From assembly GCF_037975245.1 (NCBI RefSeq), contig NC_092570.1, positions 13,402,501 to 13,466,500 on the forward strand: a DNA stretch of 64,000 nucleotides, in the 5' to 3' direction. Under the pieces are notes generated by a model. The model was not told where the DNA came from. It was given only the letters and a program-made list of their open reading frames with translations, and made no database searches. Below, piece after piece: positions 30,110 to 42,587 of this stretch. Every line of letters starts with the position of its first letter. Within the stretch, counting starts at the first letter, position 1. The stretch is from Apostichopus japonicus. Its lineage: Eukaryota; Echinodermata; Holothuroidea; Aspidochirotida; Stichopodidae. The position numbers and the translations under genes are program-made.

Positions 30110-33100
30110 TTTCGTCTTTCATAATTTTATTTCACATAACTCTTTTTAAAGTTACATCGATGTTCATTTTGATATAGATTATCTAAGCAGTAATAATTGG
30201 TTTTTTTCATGTCGATAACAATGAGGTCTTTGTGGTCTAAGGGTACCTTAGATTGTATACGCCTACTAGTAAAGGGTAAACATGAGATGGAAATAAGACC
30301 ATCAGCCCAATTTTTGTTTATGCAAAATAGGTTAAAATTATATCAAACACGTTACATGAAAGTAACCTTTATGTATTCGTCCAGATTCGTCCAGATTTGG
30401 AGAATTCATGAGTTCATCTTTTATTATTCCTGCAGAACAAACAAGTGTTCTTTTACTATCAAATGTCCCTTGGTTGATGTGGCACATAGCAATCCTTACA
30501 ACTCGCTTTGTGAAAACTAATGACTATTTTATTTCCTTTCCGAAATTGTAATTGTTTTTAGATCTACCGTATAGTTAACACACACACACACACAAAAATC
30601 GCAATTTGTCCTCAGTATTCTTAAAAGCATCTTGTAGATTGGTTTGTTTGTTTGTTTGTTCTCCTCCATTAATATTGATTCAAACTATTCTGAAGAAAGA
30701 CAGTGAAAGGTAATCAGTAATTAGTTCCAAATCTTAGCAAGTTTTTGCCAGAAGTTTTTCATATGTACTTTCCTGATGGATATTCTGATTCTTCTACTTG
30801 TCCATCACATACAGGAGTGTTAAAAGACAATTAAACATCTTAGTATGATATAATAACATTCCAAATAGCAGGAAAATGTTTCTTATTTGTTTGTTAATTT
30901 AAGAAATTGATGACCATTTTCGAAATTGCTAGCATATTAGGAGCCAATAATTATGACCTTTACTTCGATAAGTGAAAAAAAAAAGATTAATGCATTATGC
31001 AAGCTTCTTTAATGTAACGCACTATTTTTGTTATGTTTCCTGTTATGCAGCTATACTTCATTCTGGAAGAGTTAAAATAGATTGGGTCGGGACAAAATTA
31101 ATCAACGTGTCTCATTTCTATGCGTTTGAGCATTTTTTTTTTAATTTCAAAGGAGGATTTAATTTCAGGAGGAAAATTCTATTGATGTGTCAAAGTCGAT
31201 GAAGAAGAAAAAATGAGTACTAGTAATGTGATTTATAGCTATTCTGGTTCTCATGGTATTCATCTTTTTAAATATGGTGGAATGCTCCTTTAAGACCATT
31301 TTCAATAGCCGATGACGCAGTCTCCTAATAGCAGACGTACATGCAAAATGGAAAATATTTGTTTTAGAATATGACCTTACAGTGGTATTGCGAAATCCCC
31401 ATTGCGAAAAGATATCAAACACAAAATAGCTATGTCAATCGCTTACCGTGCCTGGGCGAGGAACCCATCTTTCTTGTACTGAGTTTTGTATATAGCATCT
31501 GAGGAAGTGACCTGATGTTTTCTGTGTTAGACTAAGTAGTCCAGTCACTTTAAATGAATGTCCCCCTCAGATACTTTTAAAGGATCTTTCTCACGAATTA
31601 AAAGTCGAATAATAGAGTACAACTGCCCTATTGAGGTCTATATATAACATATCAAAACTAGAAAAAAAAGTAGAGAAATTTGGACATTAATTCTTTTCCT
31701 TCTATTGCTTCGTTCCTCGATATAGAATTAGGCCGTGGTCAAACTATTGAACCTTTTTTTTTTGTAACGGGTAGCAGTAACGAGCACAACATGGAGAAAT
31801 TATCCCAAATCGACTAGAATACTGCTTTAAGATCAAGGTTTCATTGTCGTTGCTCACATGCATCGTGAACCTTATGTAAATATTTAATTGGGAAATATTG
31901 TGATTAAAACAGATTTCTATTATGTGGGTGGGTGGATGAGTGGGAATGTGTGTGAATTGGTGTTTGTAAGTGCATTGTCGCAGGAAGCTATCAAAATGTG
32001 AGGGGGGCAGAAAACCGGTGGGGTCTGTGAATGGTATTTCACCAGAAAGATTTTACTCTCGTAAATGCAACGGTAATTTAGACTTCATTAACTGATTGTG
32101 GACCAAACACCCTGGCAGCGGAGTGTTTTGCCTTTTCACATTATACCTTTGACCTTGAATTGGATAGGGATTCAAACGTTACGTAGGACGCATCAGTTGA
32201 AAAGTTCTACAGCCAAAATGAAAAAAAAAAAAAAAAAAAAAAGAACAAGAATCGAAAAGCAAAAGCAACAACAAATGGAACATCAGTAGAAACAACAAAT
32301 ACAACCTATAAAACAACAAGCGCCACAAACAAAAATCGGATAATTGACGTTTGGCGAGATGAAATTACTCTGCCAAATGACAAATATCTTAATGTTGACG
32401 TTTTGGGCGATTTGCATCTTGACAAAACGTTGACCGGTTTTGTCATGTTGGCGAGTTGTTGCATCTACCTCATCAAAACGTCAATATATATGTCCCTTCT
32501 ACGTTTCCGTACAATAAGTTGCATCCACATAACTAACATGAAGTTAACCCATCATGGAGTTCTTTGGTTACCGTGTATACAAGCCGAAGCGTCGCACACC
32601 TATGGTTGGCCGTGCGGGTCAAAAAGAAATCCCTTTACGTGGATTACCAATTTCCTTTACAAGTAACGATAACAGCCGATCAAAATCTCCAAAAAGAAGA
32701 ATCAATGGAGTTGCAGATCTCATCTCCTCCATGACGGACGGTAGTGACCCTTACCAAGCACATAAAGTACTATTTTAACATTTTCCCCATTATTCTATAC
32801 ATATCTTGTGGTTTTAGTGACCGTTTATGACTTACTGATTTTTGGAGGTATTTGACCTCTGTCCTTAATCTATGAAGTCACGCACACGCGATTATACATG
32901 GTCAGGAACCTACCCACCAACTTTGAACTTGATCAAACTTACAGTGTAGCAGGATTTCTGTTCGCGACACGCTTTTTCGAACAATTTAGGCCATATTTGA
33001 CCGTGGACTTTAATTGACCTTTGTCCCGACCCTAAACATCTAGAATTATCCTGTTTAAAATTCGCCTCATCATTTCTACATATCGTGTAGTTTTAATGCT

Positions 33101-34051
33101 TTTTTCCCCTGCATGTTTACGGAGAGCCAAACGTTCCATAAATGTCGAAAAAGAAAGTGAAATGTCCAAGTTAATATATATATATATGTCCAATTCGATA
33201 TCAACATGTTACAATTCCATATGAACATGTCGAAATAAAATACCAATATGTCATTACGTCTATCAACATGTCAAATTCAACATCTGCATGTCGAAAACTT
33301 TTAACAGCATGCCACTACTACATTGGTAATGTCAACATTGCTTGCTAGATACAATATTGACGTCATGCTATAAGTTTGGCACATGGGCGCGCGCAATCGT
33401 TTCGTTAATGCCCAAAACTGTATATATATATGTCGAGATTTATATGAGAATGTTCAAAACTTGTGTCAGCATGTTGAGAGAAGGAAATAAAATATACAAG
33501 CCACAGGGATAACGTTGATGCCGTGATTTAATCATGTGCAAAGACAAAAGGATAATTCCTGTAGTTTCATTGGACCCTTTATACATTGGAAAAACTAAGA
33601 TTTACTATCTACGACTTTTATCTGTACCGGGCCCCAGGCAACGGCCATAAAGGGCCCATGGTCAACACATGATTTGATTATGTTAACAAAAAGCAGGATT
33701 ATTCTTTTAGATGTGTTGGCCCTATTGGACATTGCGGTATCCAAAAATACCAACGACTTCATTTTTTAACTGTAACGGAGCCCCTGCAGCAACCTCAAAG
33801 GCCCAATTGCCCACACAGGAGTTAATCATGTGAAAATAGACAAAGAGCCCAAAAATTGCAAATCTAAAATTTACCTTTTTCACCTCTGACCTTTGAAATA
33901 TGACATCATCAATCACACAGGTTAGACTTTACATGGCCAGGCACCTACACACCAAGTTTGAACTTGATTGGATTTTATTGTCTTGGAGAAGTTCACGACA
34001 CACTTTTTTTTTTCGCTCACTCACACACATGCACCCACGCGCACACGCATC
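30110..34051. other. Downstream region of gene B, no supported gene
   Basis: Homolog of 17880-21600 with the same non-coding character. A possible poly(A) signal AATAAA lies about 145 bp after the gene B stop (near 30075). It contains the inverted repeat block 33110-33520. Confidence 0.55.
33110..33520 (-). repeat. Inverted copy of the GACATGTTGAT interspersed repeat
   Basis: Reverse complement of 21003-21393; flanking order is also changed. It runs from TTTACGGAGAGCCAAACG to AAGCCACAGGGATAACG. Confidence 0.85.
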
Positions 34052-34451
34052 CACTGGCGGATCCAGGGCCTTTGTTTGGGAGGGGCCAAAGTGGCATTAG
34101 AGTGATATGGGGGAGGGGTGTAAGGGGAGGGGGCCCCCCTCGCCTTCGGAAAATTTTCTATTGCTGAATGCCCTCAGATGCAATTTGGTGCGACAAAAGT
34201 GTACAATGGTGATGTTAATTTACTTCTAAAAAAATTTTTCCCAGGTGTAATTTTCTAAAATATTTATAAAACAAAGTTGGGATCATCTTTCTCAAGAAAT
34301 TTTATTTCTCATAGGTTATAAATTTTTTACAACCAGCCTGTAACTGCAAAATTGTGTTAAACTGTAAATCCTCATGCTCATACATTTACATAGCTCCCAA
34401 CTCTTGAGAAGGCAAATGCTGGTCCATGCCACGAATCGCCGTCCTGGGGGA

Positions 34452-35411
34452 CAGGCGCGGCGGAACGGAAAAATTATTGGGGGGGGGGCTAATGTATGGA
34501 GCGTACAAGAAAATTTTGGGTTTTTTCAAACCCCCAGATGGCCGGAAACGGCACTTCCCGAGTGTTTTATGCTGCGAATACCTAGCCCTAAAATATGGGT
34601 CTCAAGTCTGCAGATTGCACGTAAAAGTCTGTAAAAATATTGTAATTTTGTATATTCGATGGTGCTTTAAGAGAGTAGCTATTACTCGTAGTGTACTCGC
34701 AAAGACGTTTTTGAGTGTAGTAAGGGCAGTGGCGGAGCTTGGGGTATTGGTCAGGGGGGGGGGCAAGAATGGTCTGTAGGGGCGCTTTCAACACTATCTA
34801 AGCGGAGCGCCACCACAGGTTGGCGCGGAGCGTACAGAAAAATTTTGGATAAAGATACTCCCTAGATTGCAGGAAATGACCCTTTCCGGGCCTTGCTAAT
34901 TTGCAGATAAACGGAGAATAAATAGGTGTCGTCGCCATTTTGTCGGAAAATTACACCAACAGAATATGACAAATGTCAATAGGTATATGAGAGCGCAATA
35001 AAATAGTCAATAATCGCGAATAAGTAAAAAGTAGTGAAAAGCTGAAAAGGGCGCCAGCAGTCCATTTGAGTCCGTCCGGGGGGGGGGGGGGGGGCATCCG
35101 CCCCCTGACTGTGTATATATACGCTCCGCCGCTAAGTAAGGGGATGTTGGAGAACTGGCTGAAATGAGGCAAGTCATTGGCCTAAGACGAAGTTGTGTTA
35201 CGCTTACCGGTACTCACACTCACTGCTTCCACTTTTCACCGGGCGTGAAGACGCGGTTGGGGTGACAACAGATCGACAAGTATGCATTGAAAAATGGGCA
35301 GATGCACGTTTCGGAGCCTTGGTAAATATATGGGGGGCTTATCATGCATTTCCCCCTCAACTTTTTCATTGGGGGCTGAGCCCCCCAAGCCCCCCGGTTC
35401 CGCCGCCACTG
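34452..35411 (+). mobile_element. hAT-like element, middle of three nested insertions (960 bp)
   Basis: The left end CAGGCGCGGCGGAAC and the complement of the right end, CAGTGGCGGCGGAAC, agree at 13 of 15 bases. The 8-bp target duplication CTGGGGGA is at 34444-34451 and 35412-35419. No coding. Confidence 0.85.
34727..35134 (-). mobile_element. hAT-like MITE, inner of three nested insertions (408 bp)
   Basis: Left end CAGTGGCGGAGC, right end GCTCCGCCGCTA. The 8-bp target duplication AGTAAGGG is at 34719-34726 and 35135-35142. Its interior is the reverse complement of the MITE at 5301-5669. Confidence 0.9.
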
Positions 35412-36124
35412 CTGGGGGAGGGGTATAAGGGGAGGGGGTGTCCCCCTCCCCTTTTGAACTTTTTTGGAATCCTGGTGATGCCTACATGTAAAATGGTGGC
35501 ACTTAGAAAGGCTTTTGTCACCCAACATTTTCTGAGAAATATGCATTTTTTTGTGTGTAACATCAATAAATTGAATAGTAGGTGATAGTTCATTCTTTCT
35601 CGTGGCATGAAAATGTTCGCTGCTCGCCCCAATGAAAAGAATTATAGGCTAATTTGAGGTTCAAATGATGCTGTAAAGGAGGTTTTATACTCTATTATGC
35701 TAAATGCTAAAGAAATGATGGTTGCTAAGTCAAAATTTGATGCCAATTTTGTTTATGTATACTTGACAATTACAATGCGGTTTTTTCGGACGCTTGTGCG
35801 GGTCAGCGGGTTTGGGTGTTAGAATGCGGGTCTAATTCCCGCGAATTGCGGGTCAGTTGGGAGCTCTGCATTTAATTTTAAACCAGAAAACGAAAAGGTT
35901 AAGACTAGTCTACCACTGCTATTCCTCTCGATTTTTTTAATTTCCAATCATGTGATTTAGCGGATGTTCGGAAACACTTTTTGGCTCACCTTTGGGGGGC
36001 CATGGCCCCCCTTGGCCCCCCCCCCCCTTGGATCCGCCAGTGCACGCATCCACACACACAAATACAATAATCCTAACATTTTTGATGTGGGGTGAAGTAC
36101 AATATCTCATCGCCCTATGCATTA

Positions 36125-37411
36125 TAATCGCTCCATTGAGTTACACTTACTTTGATGCTTTGTAAGGCCTTTAGAATAATTAAGCATAGATAATAAGTTA
36201 GAATTCAACTGCCATATCCTATACCCACCTGCAGATGCATGGCTTAGACTATCATGTAAATTGAGCCAGAAACGTGGAACTAGGAACGTGTTTATAGAAT
36301 ACAATACCACTGCCCTCTCAGAGTAATCTCCCCCATTTAAATCAATATTTTCTTAAACTCGTTGCCCATGATATATTTTGCATTATTTTAGTCTTTGTCA
36401 CATTGACACATACAATCAAAAAGTCATCGCAGATTCATTATAGTTCTTTCAAATATTTTCTAAAATCGACAGAAAAATCTCGCCTTTATTGTTCCTTTTC
36501 CTTCTACATTTTCGGGGTGTATTCTCTTTCTTAAAGAGAAATAAATACAGTCAAACCAAGTGAAATAGATACACTAAAAATGAACCATCATGTTTTGAAA
36601 ACGACCAATGCTTTTGAGGCATTTTCTTTAGACATTTTTGACATGCAAAATTGAATGGACATTTCAATTTTTATAAGACAATTTTTATATATTCATGGAG
36701 AAATAATTTGGACGCGGGATTATGGTACTACCACGCGCTATTTCGATTTACTTCCATTGATTGCCCATAAGTTAAGGTGTATTTTCAGAGGATCTCGTTT
36801 CCATATCTTTTGCGGTCTCTCAACAAAAAATGTTAGTTAAAGTTGCTAAAACTCATATTTTCACCACAGCGTATAGGTTAAGACCCTTAACAATGTCGCG
36901 CATAATTAACGATTGCAAGCAAAGATATTTTACACAGCAATACAGACCATCGGTGAATTGATGAAATTGGCTGGAATCATTGAACGCATGCTCGGTTGGT
37001 TCAGGTTAAACATGTACTTGATTGGACAATAGACTACATCAAATCATTGTGGCGTATATATATACTAGCACCTTGCCGAAAAAAAGATATTTCAGAAAAC
37101 CAGAATATCAATAGTTATAACGCGGTGATTTTGTTTTTAAATTCTCTGGGGTGTATTACGCAAACAAAAGCTGGTTATTTTGATTTTATAGAAAGGTAAA
37201 CTTGTGACGGAAATGTATATGGATTTGTTATATCACGTACTATATTTTTGGTCCAAATGCTTTATATAGCTTAAACAGAAGTTTGTAGCAGGGACTCTCA
37301 ATAGGCGACCCTTGAGCCAAATCCGGCGATCCAAATACTAACGTTGGGACCAAAAATAAGCATAGGCACACGCAACAATATTCCACAATTCGTGTATGCG
37401 GGGGGCCCGTA
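36125..37411. other. Region between duplication B and paralog C, no supported gene
   Basis: AT-rich with no recognised exon. A first exon with signal peptide for paralog C was sought here and up to 38574 and not found. Confidence 0.5.
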
Positions 37412-37861
37412 TATGGCAAGCCATGTGGGACAAACACTGCATAATATATCCGCGTATAAATTCGAATATATACGCGTATTAATTCGAATATATACGCGTA
37501 TTAATTCGAATATACATGTGTTGTAGCCTACATGTGTAAAGTTTCGCTTTTTGAAGCGATCTCGCGAGCCCGCCAAAACATTTATCGTTGGTATATGTAC
37601 ACAGCAAGAGCGGAAATGTTTTTTTCGTGTATATTCTAATTAATCCGTGCATATATTGGATTTAATCCCCATATGTATTTTATTTAATACGTGTATATAT
37701 TCGAATTAATACGTGTATATATTCGAATTAATACGCGGATATATTTAAGCCATATGATTGGCTAATAATATATACACGTATATATTCCAATTAATACGCG
37801 TATAAATTCCAATTAATACGCGGATATATTATGCAGTGTTTGTCCCACATGGCTTGCCATA
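37412..37861. mobile_element. Foldback element with long inverted repeats
   Basis: TATGGCAAGCCATGTGGGAC at 37412 is the exact complement of the right end at 37861. The arms continue through CAAACACTGCATAATATATC and a 22-bp AT-rich unit with ATACGCGTAT cores. The centre (37530-37620) is unique and non-coding. No target duplication was resolved. Confidence 0.82.
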
Positions 37862-38073
37862 CCCGTAGACCTCTGAATCACCCTATACGGCCTATACCCT
37901 GTATGTTGCTCAATGGAGATATCGTGTGGCACTTTAGTTCCTCTTTGGCTCATTGCCTAACCGATGTGTCTCTGAGTCTGGCAATCTTAGAAATTAGTTG
38001 AGAAAACAGAAGCTGCAGAAGACTATACACGCCACATGGTGTAGATCTTTAACAGATGCTTTTTTCTTCAAGT

Positions 38074-38210
<137 letters not shown>

Positions 38211-38694
38211 AAGGTCAATCGTTTGAAAACCAGAATATTGATAATTAAAAACATTATTATTATAATTCAAATTTTATTTTTGTTGGGCAATGACATTAAA
38301 ATTCTGTGTCGGTGTGATTTATTAAGTGTAATAACTGAACAGATTATATATCTTCACACTTCCATTTCGGTTTTCGTTTGTAGACTTTTGTCTTCCAGGA
38401 AAAAAAAGAATAGTTTAGGCTTATTATTTAATATCTTATCTAAATTGAAGCTTAAAATCTCCAACAGTTATGTAATTATGCTAAATTCGGATTGACCAAA
38501 AGTTTAATCCGCAATAATTTAATTCGTTATATCTTTTAATTTTGTTCTTCTTTTTCAATTGATTATTTTGACAGGATCATCAGCATCATGTCCTGAAACA
38601 GAAACATATCCCGCATTGTCCTGTGATATAGGAGGTAGGAAATTGTAAAGAGATGATCTGTTAGTGCAGCAACTATCTTTATGCGGTAATAACC

Positions 38695-39063
38695 CTTCCC
38701 CATCCTCTGCACCCAATCACAGATGAGGGATCCCATCCTCTGCCCTCAATCACAGATGAGGGATCCCATCCTCTGCCCTCAATCACAGATGAGGGATCCC
38801 ATCCTCTGCCCCCAATCACAGATGAGGGATCCCATCCTCTGCCCCCAATCACAGATGAGGGATCCCATCCTCTGCACCCAATCACAGATGAGGGATCCCA
38901 TCCTCTGCCCCCAATCACAGATGAGGGATCCCATCCTCTGCACCCAATCACAGATGAGGGATCCCATCCTCTGCCCCCAATCACAGATGAGGGATCCCAT
39001 CCTCTGCCCCCAATCACAGATGAGGGATCCCATCCTCTGCCCCCAATCACAGATGAGGGATTT
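38695..39063 (+). repeat. 33-bp minisatellite in paralog C intron (11 units)
   Basis: Unit contains GATGAGGGATCCCATCCTCT and GCCCCCAATCACA. 33 bp keeps frames open on both strands, so long ORFs here are artefacts of the repeat. Units alternate CCCCCAAT, CACCCAAT and CCCTCAAT. Confidence 0.95.
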
Positions 39064-39616
39064 GTAACAAGAAGGAATACAGAGATCATGAAAGACATCA
39101 ACTTACATTTTATGTATAGCAAAGGCAATGAATTAACAAAAATCGGGCCAATGGGGGGGGGGGGGGAGGTGTGTGTGATATTTCAATAATGAAATATTTC
39201 CTATCCAGAAAACGTCTAATTTAAAATTTTGGTCATCTCATGTGGTTAAAGTTCTTTACTGGCATAAAACATGCTCATTATGTGCCATAACGAAAACTCA
39301 ATAGACGGACGTTGAAAATATATAGTAGGCCCTCACTGCCTAGATCTTTGCTAGATTCTTTTCACTTTTCCTCATTGCGTTTTCAAGTGGCCACTTTGAT
39401 TTGTTTAACAATGTTTTCGTTGGTGGAGGGGGGGGGGGGGTGATTGGACTGCGGGGAGAAATGTCCGATGCGATGTCAGCCCTCCTCTATATTCTGCCGG
39501 AAGTTACGTCACTGACTCATTGAATATTCATCGGTCATGCAATGCAAATTTTATTGATATTTTAAGTTCATCTTTATTCGACGATCTATTGATGGCAACG
39601 TGTTTATTTATAGGCC

Positions 39617-39894
39617 GTGGCTATTCTTACAACTAGTTGTATCAATTATTTATAAACTATTCTTACGACAAAGGCGAATTCAAGCGCAGTAAAGTAAATA
39701 AAGCAACTGCGCATGTAGTAGGGGTAACCCTTACCCTAACTTTAACCCTAAACCCCAATCCTAACCCTAACACTAACCCTAACCGGAAATTATTGTTACT
39801 CCTGGTCGTAAAAAATAGTTCTCCTGTCATAAAAATAGCAACTGCGCATGCGTAGTCGGAAATTATTCTTACAAACAGTCGTAAGAATAGCCAC
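39617..39894. mobile_element. Foldback MITE enclosing an interstitial telomere-like block
   Basis: TIRs GTGGCTATTCTTAC (39617-39630) and GTAAGAATAGCCAC (39881-39894) are perfect. Inside, 39727-39784 is a degenerate (CCCTAA)n stretch, flanked by paired CAACTGCGCATG blocks (39703 and 39839). Confidence 0.82.
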
Positions 39895-40802
39895 TTTGTT
39901 ATTTATATTCATAAACACCACGATAACGAGCACGATCAACGTTACGACTTTAAGGAATATCTTAGATGTATCAAACGTTTAAGAGATCTTTCGTTGGCTC
40001 AACTTAGGTTACCTACAAAAAAAAAGTTTTGGAAATTGCAAGCATTATCAGGTCAAAAACACATCCTCATAACACTTTGTAATTTGGTGATATTTTGTAT
40101 CTGGCAACAGCAAAGTGAATGGTGTCATAATGATAGACATGAACATATCAAATGTGTTTTTATTTTTTAAATAAATGTATTTTTAAATAATTCAAGGACT
40201 TATCCCACAATAAAAAAAAAAATTCTAATACAAAAAAGTTGCCTTCTCTTGAAATTGTAACTACAAAATATAGAGATTATTTTGTAAGTGTATCTGATAA
40301 CAACAGAATGAATGATGTCATCATGACAGCCACCGAGCTGCAAATGTCTTTTTTGTTTTAGAATATTTCAGGAACCAATCCACAGGGGGAAGTAAAATCT
40401 TATACAAACGCGTTACCTTCTCATGAAATTGTAACTATAGAGAACATTTACAGCTAAGCAAAACAATACAAATGTATCAATTTTCAAAGAGAAAAAAGAT
40501 CAAAAATAAGATCATAATAGACTAAATACAGCTTTTGAAGATGACAAGTAAGGCCCACTTTTGTGATCCCTTTCCTCAAGTAATGGAAGACTCAGTCGGT
40601 CTAAATAGATCACATCCAATCAATGAGATGATCCCGAGTTAGGAACCTGATAGAGGGATATATGGGTTTGCGGCAACTAACATTGTAGAATTCTTTTTTT
40701 TTTTCCTTTAAGAAACAAAGACAAAGTAAAATACCTATCCAATTTCATTACATTTTGTTGCATTTGTAGTTTGAAAGATTCATTTTGTATTGAACTACAC
40801 AG
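39895..40802. other. Paralog C intron, no further feature
   Basis: AT-rich intron ending in an acceptor at 40801-40802. Nothing recognised. Confidence 0.5.
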
Positions 40803-41189
40803 ATCGAGCTACCTGGGGATGTTGCACGGTTTATGGCGACCCCCATTTTATCACCGTGGACCAACTTAAATATCGCTTTACAGGAACCTGTGAATATATC
40901 TTAGCACAATACTGTAAGAAAAATGATGGAGACTTTAGAATCACGGCTGATTTCAATCCAAGACCAGTAAACGCATCGCAAACCCTTGTGGCGTCGGCCA
41001 ATGTCACGCTCGATGGAAACGCCATCGTGTTAAACAAGACTGGTGCTTATGTGAACAACGATCCTGGAACGAACAGTACTGGCTCCAAAGATTTAGGGGA
41101 TGGTATACTAATCTGGATTGTCAGGGTTGGCCATCAAATCGTAAGTCAGTAGGTACTAAGACACAGACGCACACACACACATACGCACG

Positions 41190-41194
<5 letters not shown>

Positions 41195-41239
<45 letters not shown>

Positions 41240-41247
41240 TATATATG

Positions 41248-41317
<70 letters not shown>

Positions 41318-41349
41318 CGAAATTGTAGTGAGTTGGAAAATCCAGAACA

Positions 41350-41395
<46 letters not shown>

Positions 41396-41430
41396 CGTGT
41401 GTGTGTGTATGTGTCTGTGTGTGGAGGCGC

Positions 41431-41470
<40 letters not shown>

Positions 41471-41500
41471 TTATCTATTTATCTATCTATGTATCTAGCT
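41195..41500. repeat. Compound (CA)n/(TA)n/(GT)n/(TATC)n microsatellite
   Basis: Runs of CA (to 41202), TA (41203-41312 and 41352-41380), GT (41381-41422) and TATC (41433-41490). A 38-bp SINE-1 tail fragment (41314-41351, minus) is embedded between the TA runs. Confidence 0.93.
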
Positions 41501-42399
41501 AGCTAGCAAGCTACCAACTACAAGGTAAACATTGTTTGTCAATTAAATGTAACAGGTTGGAAAAAAAAACAGAATGAAAAATCTTTTCGTTCTGCAAAAG
41601 GGTTGAGAAAAAAAAAACTCTTGAGGAAGGATTGTATTCCATTTTTTTGTTTATCCCAAAAGATACTTCGTGTTCAAGTAAATGAAGAGGACCAGCTGAG
41701 AGTAGCTTATGACCACAAATTTCATCGACTATCAATCTACTTCTTTGCCGACCACTTTTCCGGAAAGATTTGTGGCATGTGTGGTAACTAAGACAGCAAT
41801 GACCATGACACTGTAAGTGTTTGCAATAGCGCCACGCTTCCCAGGCTATGGGTCGCCAATTTTTACACTAAGTGGGACTAGAACAGGATCGTGGAAGAAA
41901 TGATTGGTAACAAATGTTTCCATGGGAATTAGCTATAACTGTTTGTCGCATTTGTTTACCGTCAATGTAGCAAAGGTAAATGTTGCACATTGTCTTTTAA
42001 TTGTAGAATTATACCACTGCAGGTCCCTTACATATCGCCTGGTTAATTGTAATACTACACTTGGGTTTACCACATGACCACGTGACATGATCTGAAATTA
42101 GATATACACTCCCCACGTGCGTAGTAGTTTGCTCAAGAAAGTAATACAAAACAACACATAAAAAAATACCGACGTTGATTACAATCCAACTAAAGGAAGT
42201 ACTTGTCATTATCGTGGCTAATGGTGTCCGTACCAATGATGTTAAAAAAAACAATAACAACGCTAAAAATGATTTTTATATGATAAAGCTGAGTCAAAGT
42301 ACCGAGAACGTCATCGTGAACTCACCACGATACTGTTATTTGGGTAGTAGAGCACCTCACGGACTGCAATAAAAGTTTTCTGTTACTCTCGATACTTTT

Positions 42400-42587
42400 T
42401 AAGAAAAAGTCGCCCAGGAAAGAACCTGGGCACGAAAACCAAACTACTGAACGACTGATCCGCTTCTAACCCCAGTCCCCTTGCATCGGGACTGTGACTG
42501 TGTGATCATCCTCAGGTGTGCATCACCATTCCCCTCGATAGGGAACAGATACTACACATGATCTTAGCCAAAAGGCCAAGAAGCGAC
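42400..42587 (-). ncRNA. U2 snRNA-like sequence, probably a pseudogene or divergent copy
   Basis: Read on the minus strand from 42587, the first ~45 nt follow the conserved U2 5' end: CGCTTCTTGGCCTTTTGGCT, then AAGATCATGTGTAGTATCTG with the branch-site-pairing GTAGTA. A stem-IIa-like hairpin TTCCC/GGGGAA follows. The rest, about 140 nt, does not resemble U2. It still holds hairpins (CAGTCCC/GGGGACTG near 42475-42500 and CCCAGG/CCTGGG near 42415-42430), and no clear ATTTTTG Sm site was seen. It lies in intron 4 of paralog C in antisense orientation. Confidence 0.6.

Larger units (their letters stand above)
34052..36042 (+). mobile_element. hAT-like element, outer of three nested insertions (1,991 bp)
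   Basis: Ends CACTGGCGGATCC and GGATCCGCCAGTG are perfect TIRs. The 8-bp target duplication CACGCATC is at 34044-34051 and 36043-36050. Copy A retains the empty site near 21600-21615. No transposase was recognised, so it is non-autonomous. About 960 bp of its length is the next nested element. Confidence 0.93.
23782..36124 (+). repeat. Large tandem segmental duplication, copy B (enlarged)
   Basis: Counterpart of 11978-21687. Extra material: two SINEs in the (TA)n array (28141-28655) and three nested hAT elements (34052-36042). In addition a block at 33110-33520 is inverted and rearranged relative to copy A. The left edge shows a short local repetition of CAAGATA (23762-23790). Confidence 0.95.

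Noticed and set aside
36950..37060. Signal-peptide exon for paralog C
   Set aside because: The frame MKLAGIIERMLGWFR has no good hydrophobic core or phase-1 donor.
38679..39128. Repetitive 149-aa and 114-aa proteins on both strands
   Set aside because: 33-bp minisatellite within an intron of paralog C; no start or splice context.
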